NCBI RefSeq assembly: GCF_037038585.1
Contig: NC_092525.1
Coordinates: forward strand, 29,910,367-29,974,366
Direction of reading: 5' to 3'
Length of the DNA stretch: 64,000 nt
Source of the DNA: Patagioenas fasciata
Taxonomy: Eukaryota; Chordata; Aves; Columbiformes; Columbidae
A program made the position numbers and the translations under genes. Shown here piece by piece: positions 39,393-52,481 of this stretch (its first letter is position 1; each line of letters starts with the position of its first letter). The notes under the pieces were generated by a model. The model saw nothing but the letters and a program-made list of their open reading frames with translations, had not been told where the DNA came from and did not search any database.

Positions 39393-41686
39393 TAGTTGTT
39401 AATTAATTATCGTGGTATTGGTGGGATTTAATCGCATGCTTCAGTGCTACTTGAAATAGCAAGGCTTTCCTGAGATGGAGTAGTATATGTGAATGAGCAT
39501 GGTGCTGATAGAATTTTTTACGGAACCATGTTCATTTTCAGAGCCAGCATTCCAGTTTTATTCAGTATTTCTTGTATTTATGAATTGATTGAAATTGTTG
39601 TATGATGAAAAGCAGAAGGAAATCATAAAGCAGAGACTTTCTTTAAAAAACTTCAAGATATTTACATATGAAAGTGTGTATACATGATGTGCTCCCAGAA
39701 AATACTCATGCTTAGATGGTTGATTTGTATCCATAGTTTAGTTCACATGTGTTTTTAACCTTGAATGCCAAGGGCAAAAAGTACTGTGTGAATTAGTTTA
39801 CCACACCAGAATACCTAAAAAAGTAACCATATCACTGAATGTGTGAAAGCACCATTCAAAACAGCATGCTTTGAACTTCTCTTTCTAGTAGTATCTTAAG
39901 TTGCTCAAATGAGAGATTATACCCATCACTGATTAAAACCACAATATATGTGTGTACATTTACATAACAATTACATATTTTATCTAACACCCCTTTATTC
40001 TCTTCACAGAGAAGACCAAATGGCAGCTCTTATAAAGTCTGCCTTGAAGACAGCCAGTGTCAAAGCTTCATAAGATCTAAAATTTTTAAATAGACTAATT
40101 CATCCTTAAAACTCTTCTCTCACCACTTGAGCTTTTTTGAAGATATTTGATAAAGCCAGCAACATGTTTACTATTATTTTATGGTTCTATGCAAAGGAGG
40201 TGATTCCTGTTAAGGTAAACCATTATGCCCTATTTTATCACTGGAAGGAGATACAAGCACACTGGGCTTACTTTGGCCTGGAGACTTCGCAATTAGTTTT
40301 CAGAATACCGTTGCATGCCTAAAAGAGCTGTTTTTATGCTCTGCTGTCTTCACAGCAAAGTATACAATCTCCCCTCTGTCTTGTAGGCATTTCCTGTACT
40401 AGGAAATTTTTGCTGAAATTCCCCACTCTTGCTGCTCCTGTTTCAGCTCATTGGCTGCTGTGCTAATGAGGGCACTTGGGACTTCCTCTTCATTCAAGCA
40501 CTGCATTGTGCAAACTCCCGAACAGGGTCAGACAACATAGTGTTGCCAGCTGCACATCTGCAGCCATCTGGATTTGTGGCCAGAGCAGTAAAATAGGCAT
40601 TGTGTAGCAGAGTTCAGAGAGTGACAGTAGTGGTGCAAATCGTATTTGCAGAAAACCCTAAAGTAAATGCCCTATATTTGATCTACAGGATATGCAATAT
40701 CATTATTGAAGCAGTGTTTCTACATGTATATGTATCAAATAAAGACAAATGGGATGTGGTACTGCTATGCAATGTTCTGTGAGAGAGCTTGCTGGCTAAT
40801 TCCCTACCGTTGCATTGTTAAGAGGTAAGCAATTATTAAAACTTGTGATGCTCATAAACAGTTCTCTGCTCCCACTTCTATGCCCTCATTAAGATTCTGT
40901 TTCTAATAAACATCACTTCAGTGTATTAATTTACTGTAACAACATTCTTAAGGAGAAATAATTGCTCACTGTGAAATTACAGCTTTCAAGTCTGAGGAAA
41001 GAGAAGCAGGTGAATGGTCACACATTGTTTTGTTTCTGGGCTTGCTATTTGTTTGGGAGTGTCTGCAAGAGGGACTTCTGATCTCTTTCTTTCTGGTGTT
41101 TCTTGCTGATCAGCATCTCTAGTGACCATCCTGGGAGTAACATCATAGGTCTGCCTGGAGTCGTTGGAGCTTCACAAGTTGACTTTGACAGAGCCACGGT
41201 TTCATTTGATTTGACTGTGTCACTGAAGTGTCAATACAAGTTGCAGTCTCTACTTTGGAAGCTTTTATTTGGGCATTTGATTCCTGGCTTTCACAGGCGC
41301 TAGAAATGTGGCTTAATGCTGTCAGGGTTTGTTACTCTCTAGCTTTACTGCTGGTTTTATGCTGAATGTATATAATATGCACAAGTAACTTTGATATGAA
41401 ACAGCTCAGAATAAAGTCATAGTTCTAGATCTGATGCTTTCCATGCAATGTGAAATTGGTTTGGCTGCCTAGTTTCGTTATCTTCATAACTAAGATCCAT
41501 TTCCCCACTTTGCCATAGACTTTCATGACTAATTCAGCCCCTGTTGAATTTAGTGGAGATGTAACCTTTGATTTCACCTGGAAAAAGATAATGACTGTAG
41601 TGTATTTGATGGGTTGGCAGTAATACTGTAGCTTAAGCTCATTGTAAAGGAAGAGGTGCATCTACAGAGGCCATTATAATAGGAGT

Positions 41687-41712
41687 GAAACTAGATACTA
41701 GAAACTAGATAC
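41687..41712. repeat. 14/12-bp tandem duplication
   Basis: GAAACTAGATACTA at 41687-41700 is followed directly by GAAACTAGATAC at 41701-41712. Confidence 0.9.
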
Positions 41713-44173
41713 ATGCTTTCAAAGAAAGCTGTTTTATTGTGCAGATGACTTTTAATTAAAAAGGTGTAGAATCATTTTATTGAGCTGTCTGCTTAAATTT
41801 GTCATTATGAATCAAAAAGTAATTGACAGTAACAAACACAAATAAAAACAAATTATGTGTGTGTGTTTTTGTGCAAGACAGGGTGAAAAGCAGGAAATTC
41901 AGATATTCTCCTTGCTCTGAGAACAGGTGGCTTCCATCATATACTGACTGTAAAACCACTACTTTGTGACCAGAATCTTTAAGAGATGCCTTTTATGTGA
42001 TCAATTTTTATTCAAACAAGGATGAAAGACCATTTAAGTTTAATTATGTTTGAATTTCCTGGGTAGAAAAGTGCAGTTGTGTAGAGCACCTAAGGTTTAA
42101 AGCGTAAAGTAACATTGCTGTTGGAAATGGTCATTGGTACAGGTGGGTATCATAAAATTGGTATTGTGCTCATCAAGGAATAACGTTTGCAACATGCACA
42201 GAAGGGTTAAGAAATCAATCTCCCTCAACAGACAGAACAAATACTGTTTTCTTGGACAGGCAAGAAACAAGGGGCCAGGCCATAGGGAACCACAGTCTTT
42301 TTCACATGTGTCACTTGCAATGCAGTAGAAGACTTCCTTGATACAGCTGAGTGCAAGGCTGAATATGCTCTCAGGAATTCATCTTCTCATAGGGAAGATA
42401 AATGGTAGGACTTTGGACGTTTTGTTTTCCCTTCACAAATATTATGGTATTATAAAGATTGAAGCTAAGCACCTGAAAAAGGAAAAAAAGTGATGTAAAG
42501 TTCTTTTTCAAAATCCCTAATGAAATAATTATATGTAACAACTACCTTTTTCAGGTATCAGTCAGAAATCTGGAGACTAAAATCAGTTGATCTCTGGTTG
42601 TATTACAGCCTAGCTTTCTAACAGGTTTGTTTGTAGAGTGAAGTGTGGAACTTGGAAACTGGATTATGGCATCATCGTTTTTGCAAAAAGGAAACAAGAA
42701 CAACTTAAAACCTGTATGAGTTCCCTGTTATGAGAACCTTATCTGGAGTATTTCAGCTTGAAGTAACTTTGCCTTTTAAAATGTGAATAGATACTTTTAG
42801 AAGGCAGTTTTGAATTAATTCTTTTTTCTTCCCCTCACCATCTTCAGATCAAAATTACTGCTTTATTTAGATGTCAAGAATTTTCTCTATTTTTTTTTTC
42901 TAGCTTTTGTGTGTTAATTTTTTAAAGTTAGAAAAGCTTGGTGCACGGGCAAAAGACCTCTCACTGAAGTATGTTATCGACTACCTCTTGGAATGTGTTT
43001 GCCAAGAACACTTGTCTCAGTGTTGTGACAGCGCCAGCAGTGGGATCGCTCTGGAGCCAGGTGCCAGACACTGACTTGGCCCCCAGACTGCCGTGTTAGC
43101 ATCACTGAGCTTGCGTTCCTGCTGTCCTGGCCATTTCTAATCCCCCAGAGAACCGCAATGTGGAGCAGCTGGATACTCTTAATCTCGCAGTGGTTTTGTA
43201 GACCTGAGCAGAGGATGGTGTAATGCCAAACACAGTGGGTAAAGCAGGTTGAATACAGAGGGGATGTTCCTGTGAAGGCAGAGCCTGGCAAGGCTGGCGC
43301 GCCCTGGGGGACTGCTTGCTCACCCCTTGGCTTCTGTCGCAGAGCATCGAATGCAGGACCTGCTGTCACACACCAGGGCTCATGCTCTGGCCCTCCGTGA
43401 TGATGGCACAAGGCCCTTCTCTGAGTTACACTTGGTAACTCTTTCTCAAAACGATCTTTTACATAACCAGGTTTTGCTCTGGCAGTGTGTGGTTCCAGCC
43501 CTGGTGCCAGCGTGCAGCTGTCCAGAGGCTCTGCCCCTTGGGTAATGCAGGTGGGCTCTAAAGGAGATGCCGTTTGCCTGCACCATCAATGACTCAGGCA
43601 AAAAAGGGAAAAGAAGGGAGGAAAAAGAGGAAGCTTTTAAAGACACTGTACTTAAAAATAGTTCACATTTTTTTTTTTTTTTTCTGTCATATGGTAAGGT
43701 AATGAATGGAGGTAATTCAGTGAATGATGAAGTTGGCCATGTCTCTGTGATTATGTGCTCATGGGGATCATTGGAAGCACCCTGGTTGTAAGTGCTTGGT
43801 TATTATGTGTCTCTTGTTTTCAAATAGCAATAACGTCTTCATGAAGTGAGCAACCTTTGCCACTCTTACATGCTATGTGTACAATGTATTCCAAAGAGCA
43901 GTAACGGTTATTTGTCCCTTTCAGAAACAACGTTAGTATTTAATAGTGTGTAGCCATACTCTGCACTAGAGAGAAGTAAGGCAGATAATATTTACCTATT
44001 AGATATATAAACTTATACTGCTGTTTCTCTTTCCTGAATGGCCATGATAAAATATAGACCAAGAACCCTATTAAAATGTTGATATTTTTATCAAAAAAAT
44101 TGAGAGTATGTATCTTTAAAACAAAATTTACTGGGAAAAAATGCTGAGTGGGGCTTCTTTTGTGTGATTTCCA

Positions 44174-44189
44174 CCCCCCCCCCCCCCCC
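44174..44189 (+). repeat. Poly-C run of 16
   Basis: Sixteen consecutive C bases, which means 16 G on the minus strand. It is the only long C/G homopolymer in the window. Confidence 0.93.
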
Positions 44190-47100
44190 AAACACATCTT
44201 TCTCTAGAAAAGTGATTTGCTTTTCATATCTTTTCACCAGACTTTTGGAAGCTGCTATGCAATATGGCCCTGTATCTCTATGCTGAATGCAAGGGGAATA
44301 TTTTGTATTTAATCAACAGCAGACAGATTTATCTAGGATTTCTTTTTTTTCATTTTCTTCAAAACTACTGGTCATTTTTTACTATACAATATGTGCTGCT
44401 GTGAAAATCAACCAGGGCATTTGCTGTCAGTTTAAGCAAGCAAGAAGCAATGAGAACAAGAAAAACACAAAGAAAATGGCCTCAAGGGAAAGCTCTGCAT
44501 AATGAACTTGAAATTGCTACTGCTGGAAATACTGTTGCTGCTTTTCCTGCCAGGGCTGTCACCTCACAGAGCAATTTTAGCTTAAAGCAGAAAGTGGGGC
44601 TTATCTACAGCATCACTAAAGACTGAGGTTTATGCAGCTAGATTTTCTGAACTCTGGAGACCATTATGCTCTGTGGTATGTTGATCGCATTTTTAAAGGG
44701 GAAATAGGCCAGAAATAGCCCATGGTCTTGCTAAAGTAAAGAAAAAGAACAGGATCAAAAAGTCTATGAAAGCCATTTCTTTTGAAAAAGAAATCTATCC
44801 CACACTTTAAGTGGGAGCTCAGAAGTGAAATGAATGAGGCCGCCATGCAACTTACATGATAACAACTTACCTAGAGATACAGAGATCATCCCCAAGATTT
44901 TTAGCTCCATTTTCTAACTTCTTTTCCTGCCTGATAAGGAGGTATAAGGAAGTTCATTCTAGAGAGAAAAACAGAGCTGTGAACTGCCCAAGATGTTCAG
45001 TCCCCAGAGGGACAAACCCTTGCCATGTTATGTCTGGAAGATGGTCTCACAGAAACCTTGGTTAGGTTTCAAGTCATGCCTAAATGAGAGAAATACAATG
45101 AATGAAAAGAAGTCAGAAGATAAATTACAGTGTTCTTTTTAACTTGATAACTTCAGAATATGCATGAATGCTTAATGGTCTTTTTAATGCAATAACTGCT
45201 TTTCATTGTTATTTGTGTATCTGAGCGCTTGCTGTAGCTATAACCCTGAGAATTGGCACAGAGGGAGGGAATCGTGTATTCTACCATGTTCCCTGGCCCA
45301 TATAAAATATTCCATGAACATTTGTATACCCTAAAGTAGGTGTTAGCTGGAAAGATCTATGAATTTATACACCGAAATTTCTTTCCTAATCCCAAACAGA
45401 GATTATCAGCCTTGAATTTCAGGATTTATCTTGTTTAAATGCATGAATATACCCTCAGATATCTTGTCATCCAAATTAATGTTTAATTATTACTCGAATC
45501 CTGGATTTTTACATGGAATTACGTCATATATGAGAAGGTGGTCCATAAAATAAACTTAATTAGTATTTCAGAACTGCAAATTTAAGGTAATTTATTTATA
45601 TAGCTGCTGGCTGTTGTAAACCATAACTGACACTAGGGAAAGTGTGTTTGTGGAGTCAACTTACTGGAAAATCAACAAGGTCAGAGCTGCTGTAGATCTA
45701 ATATTTGGAATGAGTCAGGTTTGACATTTCAAGTTGAAAAAGAGCTCAGAATTTGGAACCAAGATAAGGATATACTGGATGGATGAGTTTGAGAAGGACA
45801 AATTAGATTTCTAAATTGACATGCAGTGCTAAAACTAGGAACAGCTTGCCTGGATTCAGAAAAATGACTAATACGGAAAAAACCCTGAACTTATTTGCAA
45901 GGAAGGAATCATTGTAGGGAATGTGTGCTAAATGCTTCAAGTACCCTGTGCAGAAAATAAGGAAAGGGATAGGTATTGGGTGGTTGGCAATAAATATATT
46001 ACTAGTACAAAACCATCATGAAAATACATTAGTTAAGTTCAGCAGGACCTGAGAGATGAAACAAGGAGAAATATTAATTTTAGATCTCGCTCCTCCCAAA
46101 CTCTGTTCCTGGCTGTCAAATGGGTTGTCACATCGCAGACTGGATATGATTGTCATGGAGATGGTTATGAGAACATTTCCTGTAATTTAGATTTTGCTGG
46201 GTTAATATTTCTTTTCCATGCTTCCATGAAAACAAAGGATGATCTAAATGCTAGTTCTGAAGTATGCATTGATGTTAAATATTGTTATGTAGGGTGACTT
46301 ATTTTCTATTGTTCCTAATGAACTTTATGGTGTGAACCAGGCAAAAGGACCTGCCTGGAGGTTACAGAGGGAAGCCGTAGTGGAACAAGGACATGGTCAC
46401 TACCTGTCAGAGCTTGGGCTGATGCCCGTAGGATAATCATTCTTGTCTTGCTCCTTCTTGTGACAGTTATGTACACTGCATTTTTATCTGAGGACTGTGA
46501 AAATTATTTTTATATATGTTCTTTACAATATTAGAGAGCTGGTACTTCCCATTTTCAGTCTTCAAGTGATATTGTTCTTTTCCTTATACTTTACATGCTG
46601 TAATTATATGTCAAAAGGTTTCCTCAGCCATAGGGATGGTCTCTGCTTTTAAGAGCTGTTAAAATATCTGTGAGTTAAGAATTTTAACATACATTATTGT
46701 TTAGGAAATCTGTACAGCGATCTAAAGAGATATGACCCTGTTAAAACAGGGTGAAAGATACTTCTAATATTCTCACTTTTTTCATTGTAAATTATATTTC
46801 TATATCTGAACATGTGTAGCTCTGTCCAAAAATTTATGTTGTCAGAGCTTTCAGATTCTCAGTTGCAGTCCTTCACTATCAGTTTTGGAATATTCCAAAA
46901 ACTTTTTGCCCCGAGACTTAGCCAAGAAGTACACAAGTAATTATGTTATTTTAAATGTCAATTCTTGACTGGTTGCAACTCGCATATGCAGTGCAAGGGG
47001 TAATGGTGGTCGCTGCGCCAGAGGGAGTACAGAAATTGTTCCTTCCTGGAATACGCAGACATGCAAATTATAGTAAAGGGCAACAGGGACATCACCCTCC

Positions 47101-49808
47101 CTTTTCTCCGCTCTGTACAGCTTCTTATTGCCAGTGATGCCAGAGAGAAAAAGGGGATGGAATTGCACTGGGAAACAGAATCTCTCCTGGGACTTACTGA
47201 GATTGAAAAAGATTTTCCTTCCGTTATTTGAAACATCAATAGGCTGATTATTGAGATGAGCAGTGCTTGTGCTGAAGGCTGGAAGAAGGAGAACAGCTTT
47301 AGCTGAGCTGCCAGTAGAAAAAAGTACAGAACCTGTATTTATTGCCAAATTCCAGAAGGGTTCTATCAAAGTCACAGGAACATAGGGATGAATGCGTGTT
47401 GTACTCAGTGACATATCCCACTCTGATTACTTCTGAGGACAGAGCACTAGGCCTAGTGTAGCAAAAGTTTTTTCTTTGGCTGAGTTCTGCATCGTTCTGA
47501 CCCTTGCACCTACATACCCACTCTGAAGCTGGTTTTGTTCAGCTAAGAACTTGAACACTGCTCCCTGCTATTCTTGGAGCAGAGATTTTTCTTCATCCAG
47601 GTCACCATCAAAGACAGGAGATGTAACAAGGAAAAATTGTTGCCAGCAGCAAGGACCTAGATGCAGCTGATGAAGACAGGTTGCTGGGAGTGAGGATCTC
47701 CTTTCCTATGAATGAATGAGCAGCTCTTCCGTTTGCTGACCCCAGCTTCCCTGCAGCCAAGAAGAACAACCTGTATTCATAGATCAGCAGATTCCAAGAC
47801 TGTTCAGAGCTGGAGAGCTGAGCTTACTGGCATACTTTGTGTTCTTGCAAGAGGTATACACCTCTGTATATCACAGGTGTTTCCCTTGTATTGGATTCTG
47901 TTTTTTCCTAGAGTTTGGAAATCTGCAATAGTTTTACTGAAATGAATTGGACTGGGCAAAAAAATCCCCAAACTAGTTAACAGAATCTGACTGTATTCAG
48001 ATTGCCTAGTCCTTGATGTTTCAGTATTCTAGAGGAAACAAGGGAGTTACTGTGACTCATAGTGAAAGTCTTAGTGTTTCAGTTCTCACCTTTATGAATC
48101 ACGTTAAAATTGTTTCTTTGTTTCTTTCTTTTCCTGAGAGCTGTTAGGGGTCACTGGGCTGAATTCTCCTTATCATTGTCATAATTTTAATGAACTTGAA
48201 TTCAAGGTTGAGTTACATTTCAAATGTGTACCGATCATGTGTTACTTCAGTATGCTAAAAATTTGCTTGCATTAGCAAGAGGATAATTGTTAGTTCAGCT
48301 TTGGAAATTTGTGTTTCATCTGAAAATTCCACTAGGATCTGAAGCCAGTCTAAACTGACAGATGATGGCTGTTTCTGTGACAAACTGAATTTTGCTTTTT
48401 ATGCACTTGCCACCACAGTAATTTGTTTTTTGTGCCACATTGTTTACAAGAAGCACTTCCCCCTTCTGTGTGTCACAATTTAGCCCAAAGTCATCTATGT
48501 AGATCTACAACTAACTATGTAAGGTCATTAATAGCATTCTTCCTGTTGACAACTGTGCTTGAGAGACATCATCCAGAGGTGTTTTTGAAAGCCAGTGCTG
48601 TGTGTAGAACTGTTCAGACCTATTGTGATATATGAAAACGCTTATAATTTCCTATTGGGTCAAAGGTTTGTAAAAAACCTATGCAATTAATCGGGTTTGA
48701 TGAGATTATTTATTGTATTTGTGTAGTATGGAGACTTCAGTTTGCTGGTCTTCATTCCTGTTGATGTGCCTGTCAATGAGCTTTACTACTTTCATATAGA
48801 AGAGTGGAAGAGCCTTGCCTTTAAGGCTCACAGTGAATCAAAGTTGGAATACAGTGGTCAATGTTTGGCCCTAATGCTCTACTCTTTTTGACCATACCTG
48901 TGCTACCTGCCATAAAGCTTCAGTATCACAGGTTTTGATAGATATACGCTTAAGGCATGGCTTTGGCTGTTGAGTCTCCTTACCGTGATTGTCATGAGTA
49001 AACTAAAGGTCATCTCAGAGGGGATATTTTACATTCAAGATCTATATTTTTCTTTTTTTAGCTTTTTTTTCTTTTCTTCCCAGCTGTAATGTGAATGATC
49101 TATAGAAATGCGAACTTTATTCATTTTGGTGTAATGAGTGTGAAACAGGCCATGCTTAATGTTAAAATATTAGTGGTGACACTTTGTTCAGGCATGAGAA
49201 ACAAAGCTAAAGCCAGACTTGATAAACTTAGCTGACAAAATATGAAACAAACCCTGTTAAGTACCTCCTGGCAAACTAATCCTTTGATGTTAGCAGTTCT
49301 GTTGTGATATTTTTATTTTTTACTTTTTTTTTTTTTTTTCTTCTTTTCCCATGCCTCCTTCTCCCTCAGCCCCAGACTTGGTCCAGAATTGAGAGCTCAA
49401 CCCTGTGAAGTGCTGAGTGTCAGTGAAAGCCAAGTGGGAACTGAAATGTTCAGCATTTTCCAGGATTAGGTCTTTACTTTGGTCCACATCTTGTGCATTA
49501 TGTGATCTGTTGTTCTTGAACTAATAGATTTATTTCTCTTTGCCCTTATCCTGAAAACTAGGTTATGTTATATTGATTACAAGTCCTGGTTAGAGAAATT
49601 TATTTTCTTTTAATGCAAATAAAGTAAAGCAAGGCATATTTCTCCCGTAAGAAGATTAACATACAGAACATGGTTCACTTATGTTGTCTTCTGTGCTGGT
49701 TTGGTCTTTTTTTCCTTAAAATGAGATAGCTTTCTCTGTAATATTAGTACATTTTACTTGCTGTAATCTGATGCACCATTTCTCTCCCCTTTTTTCTGCT
49801 TCCCTAAG

Positions 49809-49941
49809 ATTATCGTTGGAGAAACTGCAGTGTTTTGTCTACAGTTAGCTACAAAGGATTTTGAAAACCAAGAAAAAACAATATTAACTGGAGACTGTTG
49901 TTATATAAATCCACTGGTGCGCAGGACCATCAGATTCCTTG
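49809..49941 (+). CDS. PLPPR5: PLPPR5 coding exon 2 (residues 78-122, first base of codon 122)
   Basis: The acceptor follows a pyrimidine-rich tract ending CCCTAAG at 49808. The exon continues Val77 with IIVGETAVFCLQLAT, the end of helix 2. It then encodes the hydrophilic loop TKDFENQEKTILTGDCCYIN (residues 92-111) and the basic stretch PLVRRTIRF that leads into helix 3. It is 133 nt long and ends with one base of Gly122 before donor GTATGA at 49942 (phase 1). The phase fits exon 3, which begins with the two bases GA. There is no stop codon or frameshift. The conserved protein and matching splice phase make this call nearly certain despite the 20-kb intron upstream. Confidence 0.95.
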
Positions 49942-52230
49942 GTATGAGCAAAATTAATGCTTTCATTTTCTAAATGGTGGGAGTGATGCATTATGTTTTA
50001 ATTTTGACCTGGGAAAAGTATTCAGATAACCACACAACAGTTCATGTGCAGTCCTAACTCAGGTACAGTGAGTTCTTTCCTTTTGTGTAGCAAATGAAGC
50101 TTCTTGGAAGTCTGGGTGAAAAAAAAGTGTTGTAGAAACAGCAGTAAAAATAGAAAAAAAAAAAAAAATGAGACCACAAGGAGGACAAACAACTAGCAGG
50201 CGTGGAGAAGGGAGATACCCTTGTGCCATGCCTATAGTTGATAGTTTTCTTTTGGCTATGCACACACATAGCAGCCAAAGTTGAGGACTTTAGGATATAA
50301 ATGTGTGTTTGAAGCCAAGCCCAGTTTAGGTACTTTCTTAGCTCAGAGACTGCATTATAGTTTCTATCAGAAAACTGTACAAGAGCCGTGCTCCACTGAA
50401 GTCAGCTGTAAGTCACCCATGGACCTTAGCAGGTATGAGATGTCATCCTTTCTATGTCATTGTAAGTGTGTTTGGAGGGAGAAGCACCACCATTCAAAAT
50501 GTCTATTGTGTATTCCCAGATGCTGCTTTTTAATTCATGCAGGGAAACCGTAGCATGGCTCACTTCTGCTTACTTGTATCTAAGAGAAACAGCTGGAGGA
50601 ACGATGCCTTGGGGCAGCTAATCCTCCTGCGTGCCCCAGTTGCAGTGGGAGGGATGGGATGAGCAGCTGTGTCTGTATTTGCAGTGCTTGTGTAACAGCC
50701 ATGCCTGCCTTCTGAGAGCACGGTTGCTCGGTGTCACACTGACTGCTAAAACTCAGTGAAAATGAGACTGTCTTGCATAGATCCAGAGGAGATGGCAAGT
50801 GACGATGAGGAGCTCCTCCTGCTCCAGTTACTCTCTGTGTAATCAGTTCCTGGGTTTCTTTCCCACCTGGTGGGACCTTCTTGCTCACAGAAGCAAAAAT
50901 TTAAAAAATTGGGAGAGAAGGAAGGGATGAACAGTGACCTCCATGCTGTTCTACCAGATGAGGTGTCACTACCCGTTCTGCTCACACAAAGTGGTGTGGC
51001 CAGCGATGCTGGGGCAGTGCACACCCTCGGGGCTTGCTGTAAAGGCCCTTCTGCGCAGCCACTCAACCAGGCACAATCTACTGCTCACCAGTGTCTGGCA
51101 GCTCAGGGTGAATTAACATTAGTGTGACATGGCTGACCAGCCAGGATCCCAGAAATCATCCTCTGTCCTCCAGCTTTGCTGGAGAAAAAACCCTAACCTT
51201 TAGAAACACGTGTTTCTGTGACACCCTGTCTGCTGTAGCGTACATCCATTAAAATCCTCATGGTGCCCCATTACTGCTAGAACTGATGCTATATTCACAG
51301 TGAATAGAAGTATGGGAAAGGTAAGGTGATTTGCCTGTGGAAATACAAGAGGAAATCTCTAGCTCAGGTGGAATTTGGACACACACCTGCTGGCTTTGCC
51401 TCCCAGGCAGGGTGCTGTGTTTGCATTTCCTTCCATAGCTCATTTTCTGCTTCTGAAAGGATAGAAAGGGACCTTAGAATTGCAAAATTCTGTTTTCTTT
51501 TAAGTAATCAGATAGATGCATTTCCGTTCGAATGAACAAGTACCTGTGCTTAATGCTTTGCTGATATGTCTGATTAAAATAAAAACAAAACCAAACAACT
51601 CTTTAGTATAAGCAGCTCCTCAAATATATAGATTTTAACTCACTGTGGTGATATTATGATTAATATGCCATGCATAGAGATGTACACAGTAGAAGGTAGA
51701 TGAAGATAACTCGTGCATGGCAATATTGAATTATTCAGTACTTCAGCTTCTTTACAGCTGCAAGGGAAAAGAAAATGTTTGTCCAGTACGTGTTACTATT
51801 TTTCAAGTTACTTCTCCATCCTGGCCTGACTTCCTTGGCTCTCAAACAGATTTACAGGCTGGAAAATTTGCCTCTCTCACTTCTGTTTAGTGAACATGGG
51901 CGAAAGTTACATACCAGTCTAGCTAGCGAACCCAAGCAGTGCTGACTCGTGGCTGGAAGGCCTGGGAAAGTGGGCTGCTTGCACAAGAGGTGAGCATGTT
52001 TCTCCGAAGGATGGAGGAAGACTGTGTGTGTGGGTACATTGCAGTGTTGCTGCTGCAGTTGTGTAGGAAAGTATCATCCCCTACATGGACCAGGATCTTT
52101 AGGGTACAATACACGAGGGTTTTTCAGGTTCTTAAATGGAAAGAGCTGGTATATTACTATGATAAATACTATGATATGTTGCCCTGGACTGAAATTGTCA
52201 GGAAATTTAACTCTTTGTTTCCCTCTTTAG
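49942..52230 (+). other. PLPPR5: PLPPR5 intron 2
   Basis: A 2,289-bp phase-1 intron. It includes an A15 run at 50154-50168 and a GC-richer stretch about 50580-51120 with open frames on both strands but no recognised protein. The frame of exon 3 stays open upstream to 51939 by chance. Confidence 0.88.
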
Positions 52231-52481
52231 GAATTTACGCATTTGGACTGTTTGCAACGGACATCTTTGTAAATGCTGGACAAGTAGTAACAGGGAATCT
52301 TGCACCACATTTTCTTGCACTTTGTAAACCCAACTACACAGCACTTGGATGTAAACAGTATACACAGTTCATCAGTAGCGTACATGCCTGTACTGGAAAT
52401 CCAGACCTTATCATGAAAGCCAGAAAGACATTCCCATCCAAAGAAGCAGCACTAAGCGTATATGCAGCTATGTATCTGGCT
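52231..52481 (+). CDS. PLPPR5: PLPPR5 coding exon 3 (residues 122-205)
   Basis: The acceptor is CCCTCTTTAG ending at 52230 and the donor is GTAAGT at 52482; the exon is 251 nt and ends in phase 0. It encodes helix 3 and the second extracellular loop. The degenerate first phosphatase motif lies at about residues 139-147: QVVTGNLAP stands where active enzymes have K, six residues, then RP. An N-glycosylation sequon NYT is at 156-158, and Cys153, Cys162 and Cys175 could pair on the extracellular side. The degenerate second motif, PSKE at 190-193, replaces PSGH, so the motif histidine is absent. The exon ends in the start of helix 4. A longer reading frame runs back into the intron to 51939, but that part shows no protein similarity. 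Confidence 0.96.

Larger units (their letters stand above)
29784..49808 (+). other. PLPPR5: PLPPR5 intron 1
   Basis: A 20,025-bp phase-0 intron bounded by GTAAGC and CTAAG. Its first 190 bp are still CpG island. It contains two CR1 3' ends (32735-33090), an MIR-like tail (39318-39392), T-rich tracts (30861-30876, 33766-33818, 37587-37599, 38204-38219, 43668-43683, 49324-49339), a GT microsatellite, a 16-C run and a tandem duplication at 41687-41712. Unexplained open frames lie at 32056-32703 and 46941-47414 (both minus). A GC-richer island lies around 42950-43560. No other gene is supportable inside it. Confidence 0.85.

Noticed and set aside
51939..52230. 5' extension of the exon 3 frame into intron 2
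   Set aside because: A good acceptor (CCCTCTTTAG) at 52230 marks the exon start, and the upstream codons have no similarity to PLPPR5.
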